Origin: PFJX01 sp040757575
Lineage (GTDB): Bacteria > Pseudomonadota > Gammaproteobacteria > Burkholderiales > Thiobacillaceae
Length of the DNA stretch: 64,000 nucleotides
Assembly (NCBI GenBank): GCA_040757575.1
Contig: JBFLXA010000008.1
Location: 1-64,000 of the forward strand
Reading direction: 5' to 3'
A program made the position numbers and the translations under genes. Numbering within the stretch: the stretch's first letter is position 1; every line of letters starts with the position of its first letter. This document shows, piece after piece, positions 1 to 8,074 of the stretch. The notes beneath the pieces are model-generated. The model searched no databases. It had not been told where the DNA came from and was given only the letters and a program-made list of their open reading frames with translations.

Positions 1-2140
1 GCAGGGTGACGTTGCGGCCCTGGGCCCAGCGGCCCTCGGTGCCAGTGACCCGGCCACTGCGGGCCCAGTCGTCGCCGGTGATGCGGGCACCATCGTCCCG
101 GCCTTCGCCGGTGATGCTGCGGGCCGGTGCTTCCTGAGCCGGCGCAGCAGCGGAGAAGGGACCGAAGCCGATGTGGCTGTCATCGCGGTAACGGAACTCG
201 GGGGTGCCAGACACCAGGCCGGAGGCCATGTTCACCGGACCGGTGATCCGTCCGGCGCCGCCGTAGCCGGTGCCGGTGATGCGGCCGAAGGATTCCCGGG
301 CCGGAGAGGAAACGCTGAAGGATTCCGGCCGGGGTTCGGCAGCCCGCATGCTCATGGCCATGGCCTGGGGACGGCCCGGAGGCTGGAAGCGGGGATGGGC
401 CTGGAGCGAACTCGCGGGGGTCGCCGTCGCGTCGGGCTGATAACCGCCCATCACCTGCTCGCTGGCGGCATAAGGCGTGCCGCTGATGGCCAGGTGGCTA
501 CCCGGCTCATCGCCGGTCACCCTGCCGCCCCGCCCCAAAGGCGTGCCGGATACAGTCTGACCATAGAGGGTATGCGTCACATCCACCTTGGCGGCGGCAG
601 GCACGGGTGCGCTGGCGCAGACGGCACTGCCGACCTGCTCGATCCCGGTGACGCGCTGGCACCCGCCGTGCTCGTCACCCGACAGCTTTGGGAAGTTGCT
701 GCCCGCCATCACTCCGGTCATGGGGCGACCCGCCAGGGTACGGGCTTCCCGCACCTTGGCCGGCGCTTCGCCCCGGGTTGCACCCCGCTCGTATTGGGAA
801 CCGGTGATCCGCCCTTCGGCCCGGGGCTCGTTGCCCGTGACCTTGCCGGTGCGCTCCACCAGGTTGCCGGTGATGCGCTGGCCCGTCTGGCTGGCAGCCT
901 CGCCCACCTTGGCCGGACCCGGTTCCGGGCGGGTGCTGCACACACTCTGGAACTGCTCGGTGGACAGGTATTCGGTGCCGGAGATGGCCCGGCAGGAACC
1001 GGCCTCGTCACCGGTCACCTTGATGGAACGGCCCACCTCGATGCCGGACACGGGGCGGCCGGCAATCGTATGGGTGAGGGCCACCTTGCTGGGTCCGTTG
1101 ATGGTCAAGCGGGAAATGCCAGCGTCGTTGTACTGGGAGCCGGTGATGCCCCGCTTGGCTCCAGCTTCGGCGCCGGTGACGGATACCGCCCGGGCTTCGT
1201 CGCTGCCGGTGACAGCCAGGCCCTTGCGGGCGGTCATGCCCATGGGGGCTTTTTCCGGACGATCCGTCATGCCCTTGCCGGCGCAGAACTCGGCGAAGTT
1301 TTCGCTGCCCAGGTATTCGGTGCCGGTGACGGGCTTGCAGGTGCCCGCCTCGCCGCCGGTGACCGTAACGCTGCGGCGCACCTCGGTGCCGCTCACGATC
1401 TGGCCCCGGCCGGTGGCGCTGGCGCCCACCTTGGCCGGCGCGGGGGCCGGCTTGGCGGCGCAGAAGCCCTCGAACTGCTCGCTGCCGATGTACTCGGTGC
1501 CGGTGATGCTGCGGCAGGTGCCGGGCTCGTTGCCGGTGACCTTCACCGTGCGCTCCACCTGGGTACCGGTCACGGTCTGGCCGGACAGGGTGGTACCGGC
1601 TTCCACCTTGGCAGGGGCTTCCGCCTGGGGCCGCACCCGGCCCGAGGGGCGGGCGGGAGGCGCGTCGCCCCGACCCTTCAGGCTTTGCTCCAGGCGGCGC
1701 TGGCGGGCTTCGGCCTGGCCGCTTCCGTTGGCACCCTGGGGCACGTTGCCGGGGCGGGCCGTCGGCTTGATGGCGGCCTTGCCCTGGGAGGACAGTGCCT
1801 GTCGACGCTGGCGGCAATAGTCCCGCATACTGGTTTCGTTGGCATCTGCTAGGGCCAGGGCAGCGGCCGGGGCCTGTTCCACCACGGCGCAGGCGATATC
1901 CAGGGCCACTTCCTCGACTGGCGCCGGCGCGGCCTGGGGTTCGGCGGCGGCTGTCATGGTGCTGGCAGTCGCCCCCGTGGACGTGGGCGTAACAGCTCGC
2001 TGGCTTGCGGCCACACTCTGCCGGGTCACCAGGCCGATGCCTTTCTTACCGGTCTGGGACAGCATGGCCCGCCGGGCCCGGGCCAGTTCCTTGCCACTCA
2101 AGCCCGCCAGGGCATCGGGTTCCGCAGTCAGATCAGACAT
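1..2140 (-). CDS. csoS2: Carboxysome assembly protein CsoS2 (3' end outside window)
   Basis: Reading the minus strand from the ATG at 2140 gives 713 codons with no stop, so the gene continues past the left edge. CsoS2 is the intrinsically disordered scaffold that links RuBisCO to the shell of alpha-carboxysomes. Residues 1 to about 180 form a basic N-terminal region with RuBisCO-binding-type repeats (ARARRAMLSQTGKKG near residue 22, CRQRRQALSSQGKAA near residue 108, and a degenerate third). Residues about 184-580 hold six or seven middle repeats built on VTG...GTCRSITGTEY and VTG...GTCKPVTGTEYLG, with the typical paired Cys. From about residue 600 the C-terminal region has ITGTGYGG, ITGEGRDDG and ITGDDW. 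The start is supported by downstream homology and by the divergent cbbR. No cbbL or cbbS precedes it, unlike standard cso operons. Confidence 0.95.
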   Translation of the reverse strand, partial: MSDLTAEPDALAGLSGKELARARRAMLSQTGKKGIGLVTRQSVAASQRAVTPTSTGATASTMTAAAEPQAAPAPVEEVALDIACAVVEQAPAAALALADANETSMRDYCRQRRQALSSQGKAAIKPTARPGNVPQGANGSGQAEARQRRLEQSLKGRGDAPPARPSGRVRPQAEAPAKVEAGTTLSGQTVTGTQVERTVKVTGNEPGTCRSITGTEYIGSEQFEGFCAAKPAPAPAKVGASATGRGQIVSGTEVRRSVTVTGGEAGTCKPVTGTEYLGSENFAEFCAGKGMTDRPEKAPMGMTARKGLAVTGSDEARAVSVTGAEAGAKRGITGSQYNDAGISRLTINGPSKVALTHTIAGRPVSGIEVGRSIKVTGDEAGSCRAISGTEYLSTEQFQSVCSTRPEPGPAKVGEAASQTGQRITGNLVERTGKVTGNEPRAEGRITGSQYERGATRGEAPAKVREARTLAGRPMTGVMAGSNFPKLSGDEHGGCQRVTGIEQVGSAVCASAPVPAAAKVDVTHTLYGQTVSGTPLGRGGRVTGDEPGSHLAISGTPYAASEQVMGGYQPDATATPASSLQAHPRFQPPGRPQAMAMSMRAAEPRPESFSVSSPARESFGRITGTGYGGAGRITGPVNMASGLVSGTPEFRYRDDSHIGFGPFSAAAPAQEAPARSITGEGRDDGARITGDDWARSGRVTGTEGRWAQGRNVTL

Positions 2141-2221
2141 GTTGTTTCCTCTTGCGTGGTTTGTTTCGAAGGCGCCTCGGCCGATCAGCCGGGTCGCCAG
2201 ACGGTTCAAACTCTAGTGAGG

Positions 2222-2276
2222 AACAACAATGAACAAAAGTTAATTGTTGTTATAAGATGCATATACATTTGTATAT
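2222..2276. promoter_or_regulatory. Probable CbbR operator region between csoS2 and cbbR
   Basis: An AT-rich stretch in an otherwise GC-rich divergent gap. AACAACAAT at 2222-2230 is matched by its exact reverse complement ATTGTTGTT at 2243-2251 (12-nt spacer). A second palindrome, ATATACA-TT-TGTATAT, spans 2261-2276 and includes T-N11-A-like spacing typical of LysR-type sites. It lies just before the cbbR ribosome binding site (GGAGG). Operator function is inferred from position and symmetry. Confidence 0.5.
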
Positions 2277-2291
2277 TCATTGGAGGCCACC

Positions 2292-3242
2292 ATGCGCCTG
2301 CGCAATGTCACCCTGCACCAATTGCGCCTTTTCCGCAGCCTGGGCACCCACCTTTCCTTCACCCGGGTGGCGGAGGAACTGCACCTGACCCAGCCTGCCG
2401 TCTCCATCCAGATCAAGCGTCTGGAGGAAAGCGTGGGCCTGCCCCTGGTGGAGCACATGGGCAAGAAGCTGTATCTCACGGACGCCGGGCGGGAATTGTT
2501 CGAGGCCTGCCGGGACGTGCTGGAGCGCCTGCGGGTCCTGGGGGAGGACATGACCGGCCTGGAGGAAGGGGTGCGGGGCCCCCTGAACCTGGCGGCCATC
2601 ACCACCGCCAAGTATTTCATGCCCCACCTGTTGGGCCACTTCCTGCGGGATTATCCGGCGGTGGAACCCCGTCTTACCATCACCAACCAGTCCCGTGTGG
2701 TAGAGCGCCTGGACAACAACCTGGACGACCTGGTCATCATGGGCACCGTGCCGGAAAACATGGACCTGGAAGCGGAATTCTTCCTGGACAACCCCCTGGT
2801 GGTGGTGGCCCCCGCCAACCACCCGCTGGTGGGGCAGAAGCATATCCCCCTTGCCCGTATCGCCGAGGAGCGCTTTCTATCCCGGGAGGCCGGCTCCGGA
2901 ACCCGTCAGGCCCGTACCCGACTGTTCGCCCAGCACGGGCTGGCAGCCAACACCTACATGGAACTGGGCAGCAGCGAAGCCATCAAGCAGGCGGTGATGG
3001 CGGGACTGGGCATTTCGGTCCTGTCCCGCCACAACCTGGCCCTGGAACTGGAATCCGGCCGACTGGCGATCCTGGATGTGGAGCACTTTCCCCTGGTGCG
3101 CCAGTGGTACGCCGTGCACCTGAAGGGCAAGAAGCTGTCCCACACCACCCGTCGCTTCCTGGATTTTCTGCTCCAGGACGGGGCCCGGATCTGGCAGGAG
3201 AGCCAGCCCCATATCCCCTCGCCAGACGACAAACACAGCTAG
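2292..3242 (+). CDS. cbbR: LysR-type regulator, CbbR-like, paired with csoS2
   Basis: 316 aa. The N-terminal winged HTH (about residues 5-64, LHQLRLFRSLGTHLSFTRVAEELHLTQPAVS) is followed by a LysR substrate domain with the CbbR-type segments REAGSGTR and LGSSEAIKQAV. CbbR proteins sense redox or CBB intermediates and activate divergent CO2-fixation operons. The ATG at 2292 is chosen because it follows GGAGG; an in-frame TTG lies 12 nt upstream. It is divergent from csoS2, so the likely target is the carboxysome operon. It resembles the two other CbbR proteins in the window (15970 and 26109). The CbbR assignment rests on similarity plus position. Confidence 0.85.
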   Translation: MRLRNVTLHQLRLFRSLGTHLSFTRVAEELHLTQPAVSIQIKRLEESVGLPLVEHMGKKLYLTDAGRELFEACRDVLERLRVLGEDMTGLEEGVRGPLNLAAITTAKYFMPHLLGHFLRDYPAVEPRLTITNQSRVVERLDNNLDDLVIMGTVPENMDLEAEFFLDNPLVVVAPANHPLVGQKHIPLARIAEERFLSREAGSGTRQARTRLFAQHGLAANTYMELGSSEAIKQAVMAGLGISVLSRHNLALELESGRLAILDVEHFPLVRQWYAVHLKGKKLSHTTRRFLDFLLQDGARIWQESQPHIPSPDDKHS

Positions 3243-3273
3243 GGCCGCCGGCCCGGTGCCGGCAGACCTCACT

Positions 3274-3726
3274 TCAGGCCGCCTTCAGATATCGCTCCTT
3301 CGCAGCACGGGCCTGCTCTGCCTCTTCCTTGCTATAGGCCCTGCCGGACCACAGCATGTTGTAGGCCAGTTCCTCGTTGCCGTTCTCGCATAGTTCCAGC
3401 ACCTTGGCGAACAGGGGCTGGAAGGTCTCGGAGCGGTGAGAGCGCTCGTGATCCTCGAAGGACTGCCAGAAGGTGACGATCAGGGCTTCCCGGCCTTTGA
3501 GGGGGCTCTCCACTGCCTGGCCGATGGTGGAACCCTCGTTGGACACCTGCCCGGAATTGAGGGCGACGAAGCCGCCGACGAATCCGGTATCGGAGTGGTA
3601 GGTTTTCACGTTCTCGCACAACTCCGCCACCCGCATTTCCAGGTCATCGGAGGAAAACTCGGGCTTGAGGATGACCCGGTTGATGGTGACCACACCGTCG
3701 CTGTTGAAGCCATTGATCAGGGACAT
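3274..3726 (-). CDS. Small protein, possible ABM-type dimeric alpha/beta-barrel domain
   Basis: 150 aa, cytoplasmic, no signal peptide. The start at 3726 (MSLINGFNSDG) is preceded by GAGGAG at good spacing. The central stretch ALIVTFWQSFEDHERSHRS resembles the strand-helix unit of antibiotic-biosynthesis-monooxygenase-like (ABM) folds, which often bind or degrade small aromatics or heme. This is a weak fold-level resemblance and no catalytic residue can be assigned. It is convergent with the csoS2-linked cbbR (32 bp apart) and separate from the CBS gene upstream of it. Function unknown. Confidence 0.6.
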   Translation of the reverse strand: MSLINGFNSDGVVTINRVILKPEFSSDDLEMRVAELCENVKTYHSDTGFVGGFVALNSGQVSNEGSTIGQAVESPLKGREALIVTFWQSFEDHERSHRSETFQPLFAKVLELCENGNEELAYNMLWSGRAYSKEEAEQARAAKERYLKAA

Positions 3727-3851
3727 GACAAACTCCTCATAAGTAATTAAGCATTTGCTGATGTTTGCGCCGTTCAAAAACGCCGGTGTAACGCGGCGTT
3801 GTTAATAACTTAGTAATTTTGTCGGGTATTTCAAGGTCCAGTTTCCTGGAT

Positions 3852-4535
3852 TTATGCCCACAGACTCAAAGGGGGATCGTTGACCAGTGCCCTCAGGATG
3901 TCGCTACGGGTGATGATGCCCACCAGTTCCCCCCGGTCACTCACCACCGGCATGCCGCCCAGGTGCTGTTCCAGCAGTACCCGGGCCACACGACGGATAT
4001 CCGCCACCGGGTCCGCGCTCACCACGGGGCTGACCATCAGGTCCGCCACGGTCTGGGGCATTACATCCCGGACCTGCCCCTGGTCCACGTTGATGACAGT
4101 GAGCAGATCCTCCACGGATACCTGGCCCACCAGACGGGATACCCCGTCCAGGACCGGAGCCTGGCCATAACCCCGTCCCACCAAGGCCTGCCAGGCCCGC
4201 TCCACGCCCTCATCGGGGTGTAGTGTGAACACCTCCCGGCTCATCAACTGGAATACGTGCAGCACAGGCCCCCGTTCCGGCCCAAGGGCCAGCATCTGCC
4301 GATAGGCCTGGGCTGCCTGGCCATAGGCAGCGCTTCCATGCCGGCCTCCGGCTGCAACACCGGCATCGCCACGGCCTTGCTCCTGGCGCCGCCGCAATCG
4401 CAACTCCGGCCCCAGTTCTTCGCCTTCCCGGCCCACGCCCCGGCTGTGGCGGGCCCGCTGTAGGCCGGGAATGGCGAGGAATTCCTCCAGAGTGCCCCGG
4501 AAGGTCTGACCAGTGACGCCATGGACGGAAAACAT
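3852..4535 (-). CDS. CBS-pair domain protein
   Basis: 227 aa. The N-terminal 90 residues are low complexity and rich in Arg, Gly and Gln, with no recognised domain. Residues about 95-225 form a tandem CBS pair (LMSREVFTLHPDEGVERAWQAL...; LMVSPVVSADPVADIRRVARVL..., ending GIITRSDILRAL). CBS pairs bind adenosyl ligands and report energy state. The gene ends the run that starts with the exchanger gene (10 bp gap), so co-transcription is likely. A second, unrelated CBS gene lies in the nitrate cluster at 45110. Confidence 0.8.
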   Translation of the reverse strand: MFSVHGVTGQTFRGTLEEFLAIPGLQRARHSRGVGREGEELGPELRLRRRQEQGRGDAGVAAGGRHGSAAYGQAAQAYRQMLALGPERGPVLHVFQLMSREVFTLHPDEGVERAWQALVGRGYGQAPVLDGVSRLVGQVSVEDLLTVINVDQGQVRDVMPQTVADLMVSPVVSADPVADIRRVARVLLEQHLGGMPVVSDRGELVGIITRSDILRALVNDPPLSLWA

Positions 4536-4544
4536 GCTGGTCTC

Positions 4545-5678
4545 CTAACCGATACGGCGCCAGTAGCGCCAGGCCAGAACCCCCAGGGTCAGGGCCAGCA
4601 GGGGCAGGACATAGCCCCCCATCACCCCGCTGAACCCGGCCAGGGCATCGTGTCGGGTGGCGGACAGCACCAGATACAGGGTGTAACTGGCGTACAGGGC
4701 GATGAATACGCCCCCTTCCCAGCGGTCGATGCGGTTGCCCGTGAAGAAGATGGGCAGGCAGGCCACGGCCACTGCCACCATGACGGGCATATCGAAGGCC
4801 AGCATGGAAGGCGCCACGGTCAGTGCCCCGGGGGCCACGCTGGCGGACAGGCCAAGCACCGCGAGGATGTTGAAGATGTTGCTACCCACCACGTTGCCCA
4901 CGGCGATGTCCCGCTGGCCTCGCACCGCCGCCAGGATGGAGGTGGCCACCTCCGGCAGGGAGGTGCCGGCGGCAACGATGGTGAGGCCGATGACCAGCTC
5001 GCTGACCCCCAGGTAGCGCGCGAAGCCCACCGCAGCCTCCACCAGCCAGCGGGCCCCCAGCACCAGCAGGGCCAGTCCGGCGAGGATGAACAGCACCTGC
5101 ACGCCCCAATGGCCGGCCCAGCCTTCCCGCTCCTGCGGGACGGCCTCGGCGGTCATTGCGGCGGACGCGTCCCCATCAAGGGGCGGGCCATCGAAGGCCT
5201 GGGCGTATTCCGCCTCCACGGCCCGCCGGGTGGTCGCCGTCTCCCGCCGACTCTGGCGAATGAGCAGCGCCGTATAACCTACCGCCAGGCCGAACAGCAG
5301 CATGCCTTCCCAGCGGTTGATGCCCCCGTCGGCAGCCAGGGCCCAGAGCAAAAGGGACACGCCGATCATCACTGGCACCTCCTGGCGGATCACCTGCTGG
5401 TGCACCACCAGTGGCACGATCAAGGCGGACAGTCCCAGGATGAGCAGCACGTTGAAGATGTTGCTACCCACCACGTTGCCCAGCGCCAGGTCCACCTGGC
5501 CCGACCAGGCGGACTGGACCGACACCGCCATCTCCGGGGCGCTGGTGCCGAAGGCCACCACGGTGAGGCCCACCACCAGGGGAGAGATGCCGATGGCCAG
5601 GGCCAGCCGGGATGCCCCCCGCACCAGGAGTTCCGCTCCTGCTACCAGAGCCAACAGGCCCAGGAGAAACCAGGTCAT
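4545..5678 (-). CDS. Calcium/sodium antiporter, YrbG/CaxA family
   Basis: 377 aa inner-membrane protein with the two inverted alpha repeats of the Ca2+/cation antiporter superfamily. Repeat 1 has VAFGTSAPEMAVS and GNVVGSNIFNVLLILG; repeat 2 has VAAGTSLPEVATS and GNVVGSNIFNILAVLG. The acidic residues in GTSAPE and GTSLPE are the ion-binding glutamates. About ten membrane segments are predictable. Start taken at 5678 because AGAAGGG lies about 6 nt upstream; an ATG 6 nt further upstream (5684) is possible. A role in Na+ or Ca2+ homeostasis is family knowledge; a link to bicarbonate uptake is only positional. Confidence 0.9.
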   Translation of the reverse strand: MTWFLLGLLALVAGAELLVRGASRLALAIGISPLVVGLTVVAFGTSAPEMAVSVQSAWSGQVDLALGNVVGSNIFNVLLILGLSALIVPLVVHQQVIRQEVPVMIGVSLLLWALAADGGINRWEGMLLFGLAVGYTALLIRQSRRETATTRRAVEAEYAQAFDGPPLDGDASAAMTAEAVPQEREGWAGHWGVQVLFILAGLALLVLGARWLVEAAVGFARYLGVSELVIGLTIVAAGTSLPEVATSILAAVRGQRDIAVGNVVGSNIFNILAVLGLSASVAPGALTVAPSMLAFDMPVMVAVAVACLPIFFTGNRIDRWEGGVFIALYASYTLYLVLSATRHDALAGFSGVMGGYVLPLLALTLGVLAWRYWRRIG

Positions 5679-5748
5679 GCCCATCCCTTCTCTTCTAGTG
5701 ATTGATGGCCGGCGGGCCTCATACATCCCGGCCCTGCCCGCCACCTTC

Positions 5749-6180
5749 TCATGGCCGCTCGTCCAGCAATGGCGCCCGCCGGCGGCCCAGGGTCATGGTG
5801 ACCCAGTAGCCGCTTACCAGGGCCAGTATCAGAACGCCCAGGCCAATCAGGGTCATGGGCTCATACTTGTCGGGCTCCAGGATGATGATCTTGCGCGCCA
5901 GGGCAATCAACGCCACGGTGAAGATCACCGTCAGCTCAATCTTGCCTTCGGCGTAGTAATTCTTGATGGTCTCCAGCAACTCTATGCCGATCAACACCAG
6001 CAGAAAGAACCCGAACAGTTCCAGGAGCTCATCGATTTCCAGAATCAGCACCGGCGGCGAGATCACGTCCTGCACCAGAATCCAGGCCAGTTCCCCCACC
6101 GACAGCAGGATCACCACTGTCATCATCAGGATGAGGGCGGCGACGATGAATCGCTCGAATTTTTTCAGGGACTGGATCAT
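5749..6180 (-). CDS. PsiE-like small membrane protein
   Basis: 143 aa with four predicted membrane helices. It resembles the phosphate-starvation-inducible PsiE family (FERFIVAALILMMTVVILL at the N-terminus, ELLETIKNYYAEGKIELTVIFTVAL in the middle). Biochemical function of the family is unknown. It lies 71 bp upstream of the exchanger gene on the same strand and just after the gene at 6191, so the minus-strand run 7506-3852 may be one transcript. Confidence 0.75.
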   Translation of the reverse strand: MIQSLKKFERFIVAALILMMTVVILLSVGELAWILVQDVISPPVLILEIDELLELFGFFLLVLIGIELLETIKNYYAEGKIELTVIFTVALIALARKIIILEPDKYEPMTLIGLGVLILALVSGYWVTMTLGRRRAPLLDERP

Positions 6181-6190
6181 GGGCTTGCCT

Positions 6191-6877
6191 TCACTGTCTC
6201 AACACTGCGTTCAGTTCCAGCCCGGCCAGGTGACGAACAGCCCGGGACAGGTAGAGCAGAACTCCGGCCATCAGCAACACGGCAGGCAGGGCGATCATAG
6301 GGTAGCTCAACAAGGTCAGGTGCCCCAGTTCCTCATTGAAGGCGGCCGAACCCGCCGGGCTGGTGACTATCCAGGTGGCGAGCACATAGTTCATGATCGC
6401 CGAGAAGGCGAAGGAGGCGGCGAGCATCCAGGTGGCAGCGCGCAGGCGGGCCTCGAATGCGGGCAGGTTGCCCCGTTCGGCCAGGGCCGCGTCGATCTTT
6501 CCGGTGTCCAGCAGCAGGGGGCTGTAGAGCAGCACCCGCACCAGCGGGGCCCGCGTGAGCGCGGAACCAGCGACGATCAGGCCCAGCACGGCGGGAATCG
6601 CTGCCTCCTTCACCGCCAGCCACCGGGTATCCAGTTCCAGCAGGCCGATGCCGCCAGTGAGCAGCAGGCTGACGACGCCCAGCCCGGCGAACAGGCTGAA
6701 ACTGCGGCTGCGGACCAGTTCCCGCAGACCCCAGGAAAGCGGAAATGCCAGCGCCAGGATCAGCGCGCCCGCCGCTCCCAGGCGTTCTGGCGCGGAGAGC
6801 TGCATGAGAATGAGCGAGGGGATAAGCAGGGTAACGGCGATTTCCAGCAAAGGAGAGCGGCTCGGGGGTGTATTCAT
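6191..6877 (-). CDS. Multi-spanning membrane protein, VC0807-like
   Basis: 228 aa with about six hydrophobic helices and almost no soluble domain. The layout (ALAFPLSWGLRELVRSRSFS, then paired helices, then LAERGNLPAFEARLRAATW) resembles the uncharacterised VC0807 family, distantly similar to septation protein A (YciB). Start at 6877 follows GGAG at 7 nt. Function is not known; the family name is a resemblance judged by eye. Confidence 0.65.
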   Translation of the reverse strand: MNTPPSRSPLLEIAVTLLIPSLILMQLSAPERLGAAGALILALAFPLSWGLRELVRSRSFSLFAGLGVVSLLLTGGIGLLELDTRWLAVKEAAIPAVLGLIVAGSALTRAPLVRVLLYSPLLLDTGKIDAALAERGNLPAFEARLRAATWMLAASFAFSAIMNYVLATWIVTSPAGSAAFNEELGHLTLLSYPMIALPAVLLMAGVLLYLSRAVRHLAGLELNAVLRQ

Positions 6878-6900
6878 GGCGGAACTCCGTGCGAAAGTCT

Positions 6901-7506
6901 TCATCGCAAGGTCGTTTCTAGGTGGACGCTGATGCGGCTGCGGGGTTTCTGGGCGATGGTCAGCAGAAAGTCCTCCCCGGCCCGGGTGTAAGCGTGGCGT
7001 TCGGCATCCTGATTCGCGGACTGCACGGACTGGGAGAAGCCCCGGCTGGAGAATCCCCGGGTGTAGTGGTCCAGCACCGCCGCGTAATCGGCCTTGCCTT
7101 CATACTCCACCACCACCTGCCTGCCTTCCCGATGCCAGTGGGTGCGCACCAGCCCCGGGTAACGCGCTACCGGGCCAAGGTCCGTGCCCGAAACGTCCCG
7201 GGGCGGACGGTCCTCCGCCTTCAGCACGGGCACCAGGACGCCCAACTGGTCACGCAAAGGCTCGCCCACGCCAGGAGCGACCTGTTCCAGCACCTGCTGG
7301 GCGGAATCCGGCACCACCCCCCCTGCGGTTCCCATCCAGTCCCGGGCCTGGCCCAGGAACCAGCCCAGCAGGGCCACTACGGTCCAGGCGGCCATGACAA
7401 AAAACACAACAAGGCCCACCGCCAGGGCGAACCAGGTGCCTCGCCGCACCTGAAAAAGGCGCGGCGCGAACTGGGCGGCGGCGGCCAGGATTCCAAGCTT
7501 GTTCAT
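6901..7506 (-). CDS. Hypothetical membrane-anchored protein
   Basis: 201 aa. One strong membrane helix near residues 25-50 (WFALAVGLVVFFVMAAWTVV) is followed by a soluble region of about 140 residues without recognised motifs, ending in a beta-rich stretch (RQVVVEYEGKADYAAVLDHYTRG). The C-terminal part is likely periplasmic. It lies 23 bp upstream of the 6191 gene, so they are probably co-transcribed. I do not recognise the family. Confidence 0.6.
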   Translation of the reverse strand: MNKLGILAAAAQFAPRLFQVRRGTWFALAVGLVVFFVMAAWTVVALLGWFLGQARDWMGTAGGVVPDSAQQVLEQVAPGVGEPLRDQLGVLVPVLKAEDRPPRDVSGTDLGPVARYPGLVRTHWHREGRQVVVEYEGKADYAAVLDHYTRGFSSRGFSQSVQSANQDAERHAYTRAGEDFLLTIAQKPRSRISVHLETTLR

Positions 7507-7617
7507 GACTGGACTCCCACGAAGCAAATAGACAGGCCTTTTCGTTGGGCCTCGGGCCATACCAGGGGAAACAGGAAGATCAACATCAGAGGGACCCTTT
7601 CTGATTGATGGGCAGGC

Positions 7618-7953
7618 CTATTCCACAGTAGGCGTGACAGTGGGCCCGAAGCGGCGCAAACGCGCCAGACGCCGGTCCAGGGTGCGGCCGGCGCGATCGG
7701 CGGCGCGATCGATGGCCCGGTAGAGGTCTGTCTCCACATCCTCCACCACCACCGTAAGGGCGGCTTTCAGCCGAAGTTCGATCAGACAGCGCTTATCAGC
7801 GCCACCCCGGGGCCCGTTGATATCTCCCAGCCGCACCGCGACCCGGCGAATGGCCGGCCCGGCGTGGCTGATGGCATAGGCCAGGCGATTCTTGACGTAC
7901 TCCCCAAGCCCGGGGGTAAGCGTGAAACCTTGACACTGGATGTCCATCTGCAT
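7618..7953 (-). CDS. Ribosome hibernation factor HPF/RaiA-like
   Basis: 111 aa, the length of the short HPF/YfiA family. It has the beta-alpha-beta-beta-beta-alpha layout: MDIQCQGFTLTPGLGEYVKNRL, RVAVRLGDINGPRGGADKRCLIELRL, then DLYRAIDRAADRAGRTLDRRL. Family members bind the 30S subunit and inactivate ribosomes in stationary phase or stress. Here the middle loop is unusually GGADKR-rich and the tail ends in TPTVE. Start at 7953 has AGGA upstream; MDIQ at 7947 is an alternative. Divergent from nhaR. Confidence 0.8.
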   Translation of the reverse strand: MQMDIQCQGFTLTPGLGEYVKNRLAYAISHAGPAIRRVAVRLGDINGPRGGADKRCLIELRLKAALTVVVEDVETDLYRAIDRAADRAGRTLDRRLARLRRFGPTVTPTVE

Positions 7954-8074
7954 GACTGCGTCCTTTGGTTACGTGCAGGAGTCGTCATGCTAGCCCCGTG
8001 TCGATTAACGTATATTCGAATTAACTGCATTTAATGATCGAGATTTTCGATTATTTAACCCCCGGGAGCCCTCC

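Noticed and set aside
1250..1254. Possible programmed -1 frameshift site in csoS2
   Set aside because: Frameshifting occurs in some CsoS2 mRNAs, but the best homopolymer here (five A on the minus strand) is not a canonical slippery heptamer in the right phase, and I see no strong stem right after it.
173..1852. Long plus-strand open frames across 173-1852 and 588-1820
   Set aside because: They are antisense to csoS2, whose minus-strand frame shows the full VTG-repeat pattern. GC-rich repeats keep the other frames open by chance.
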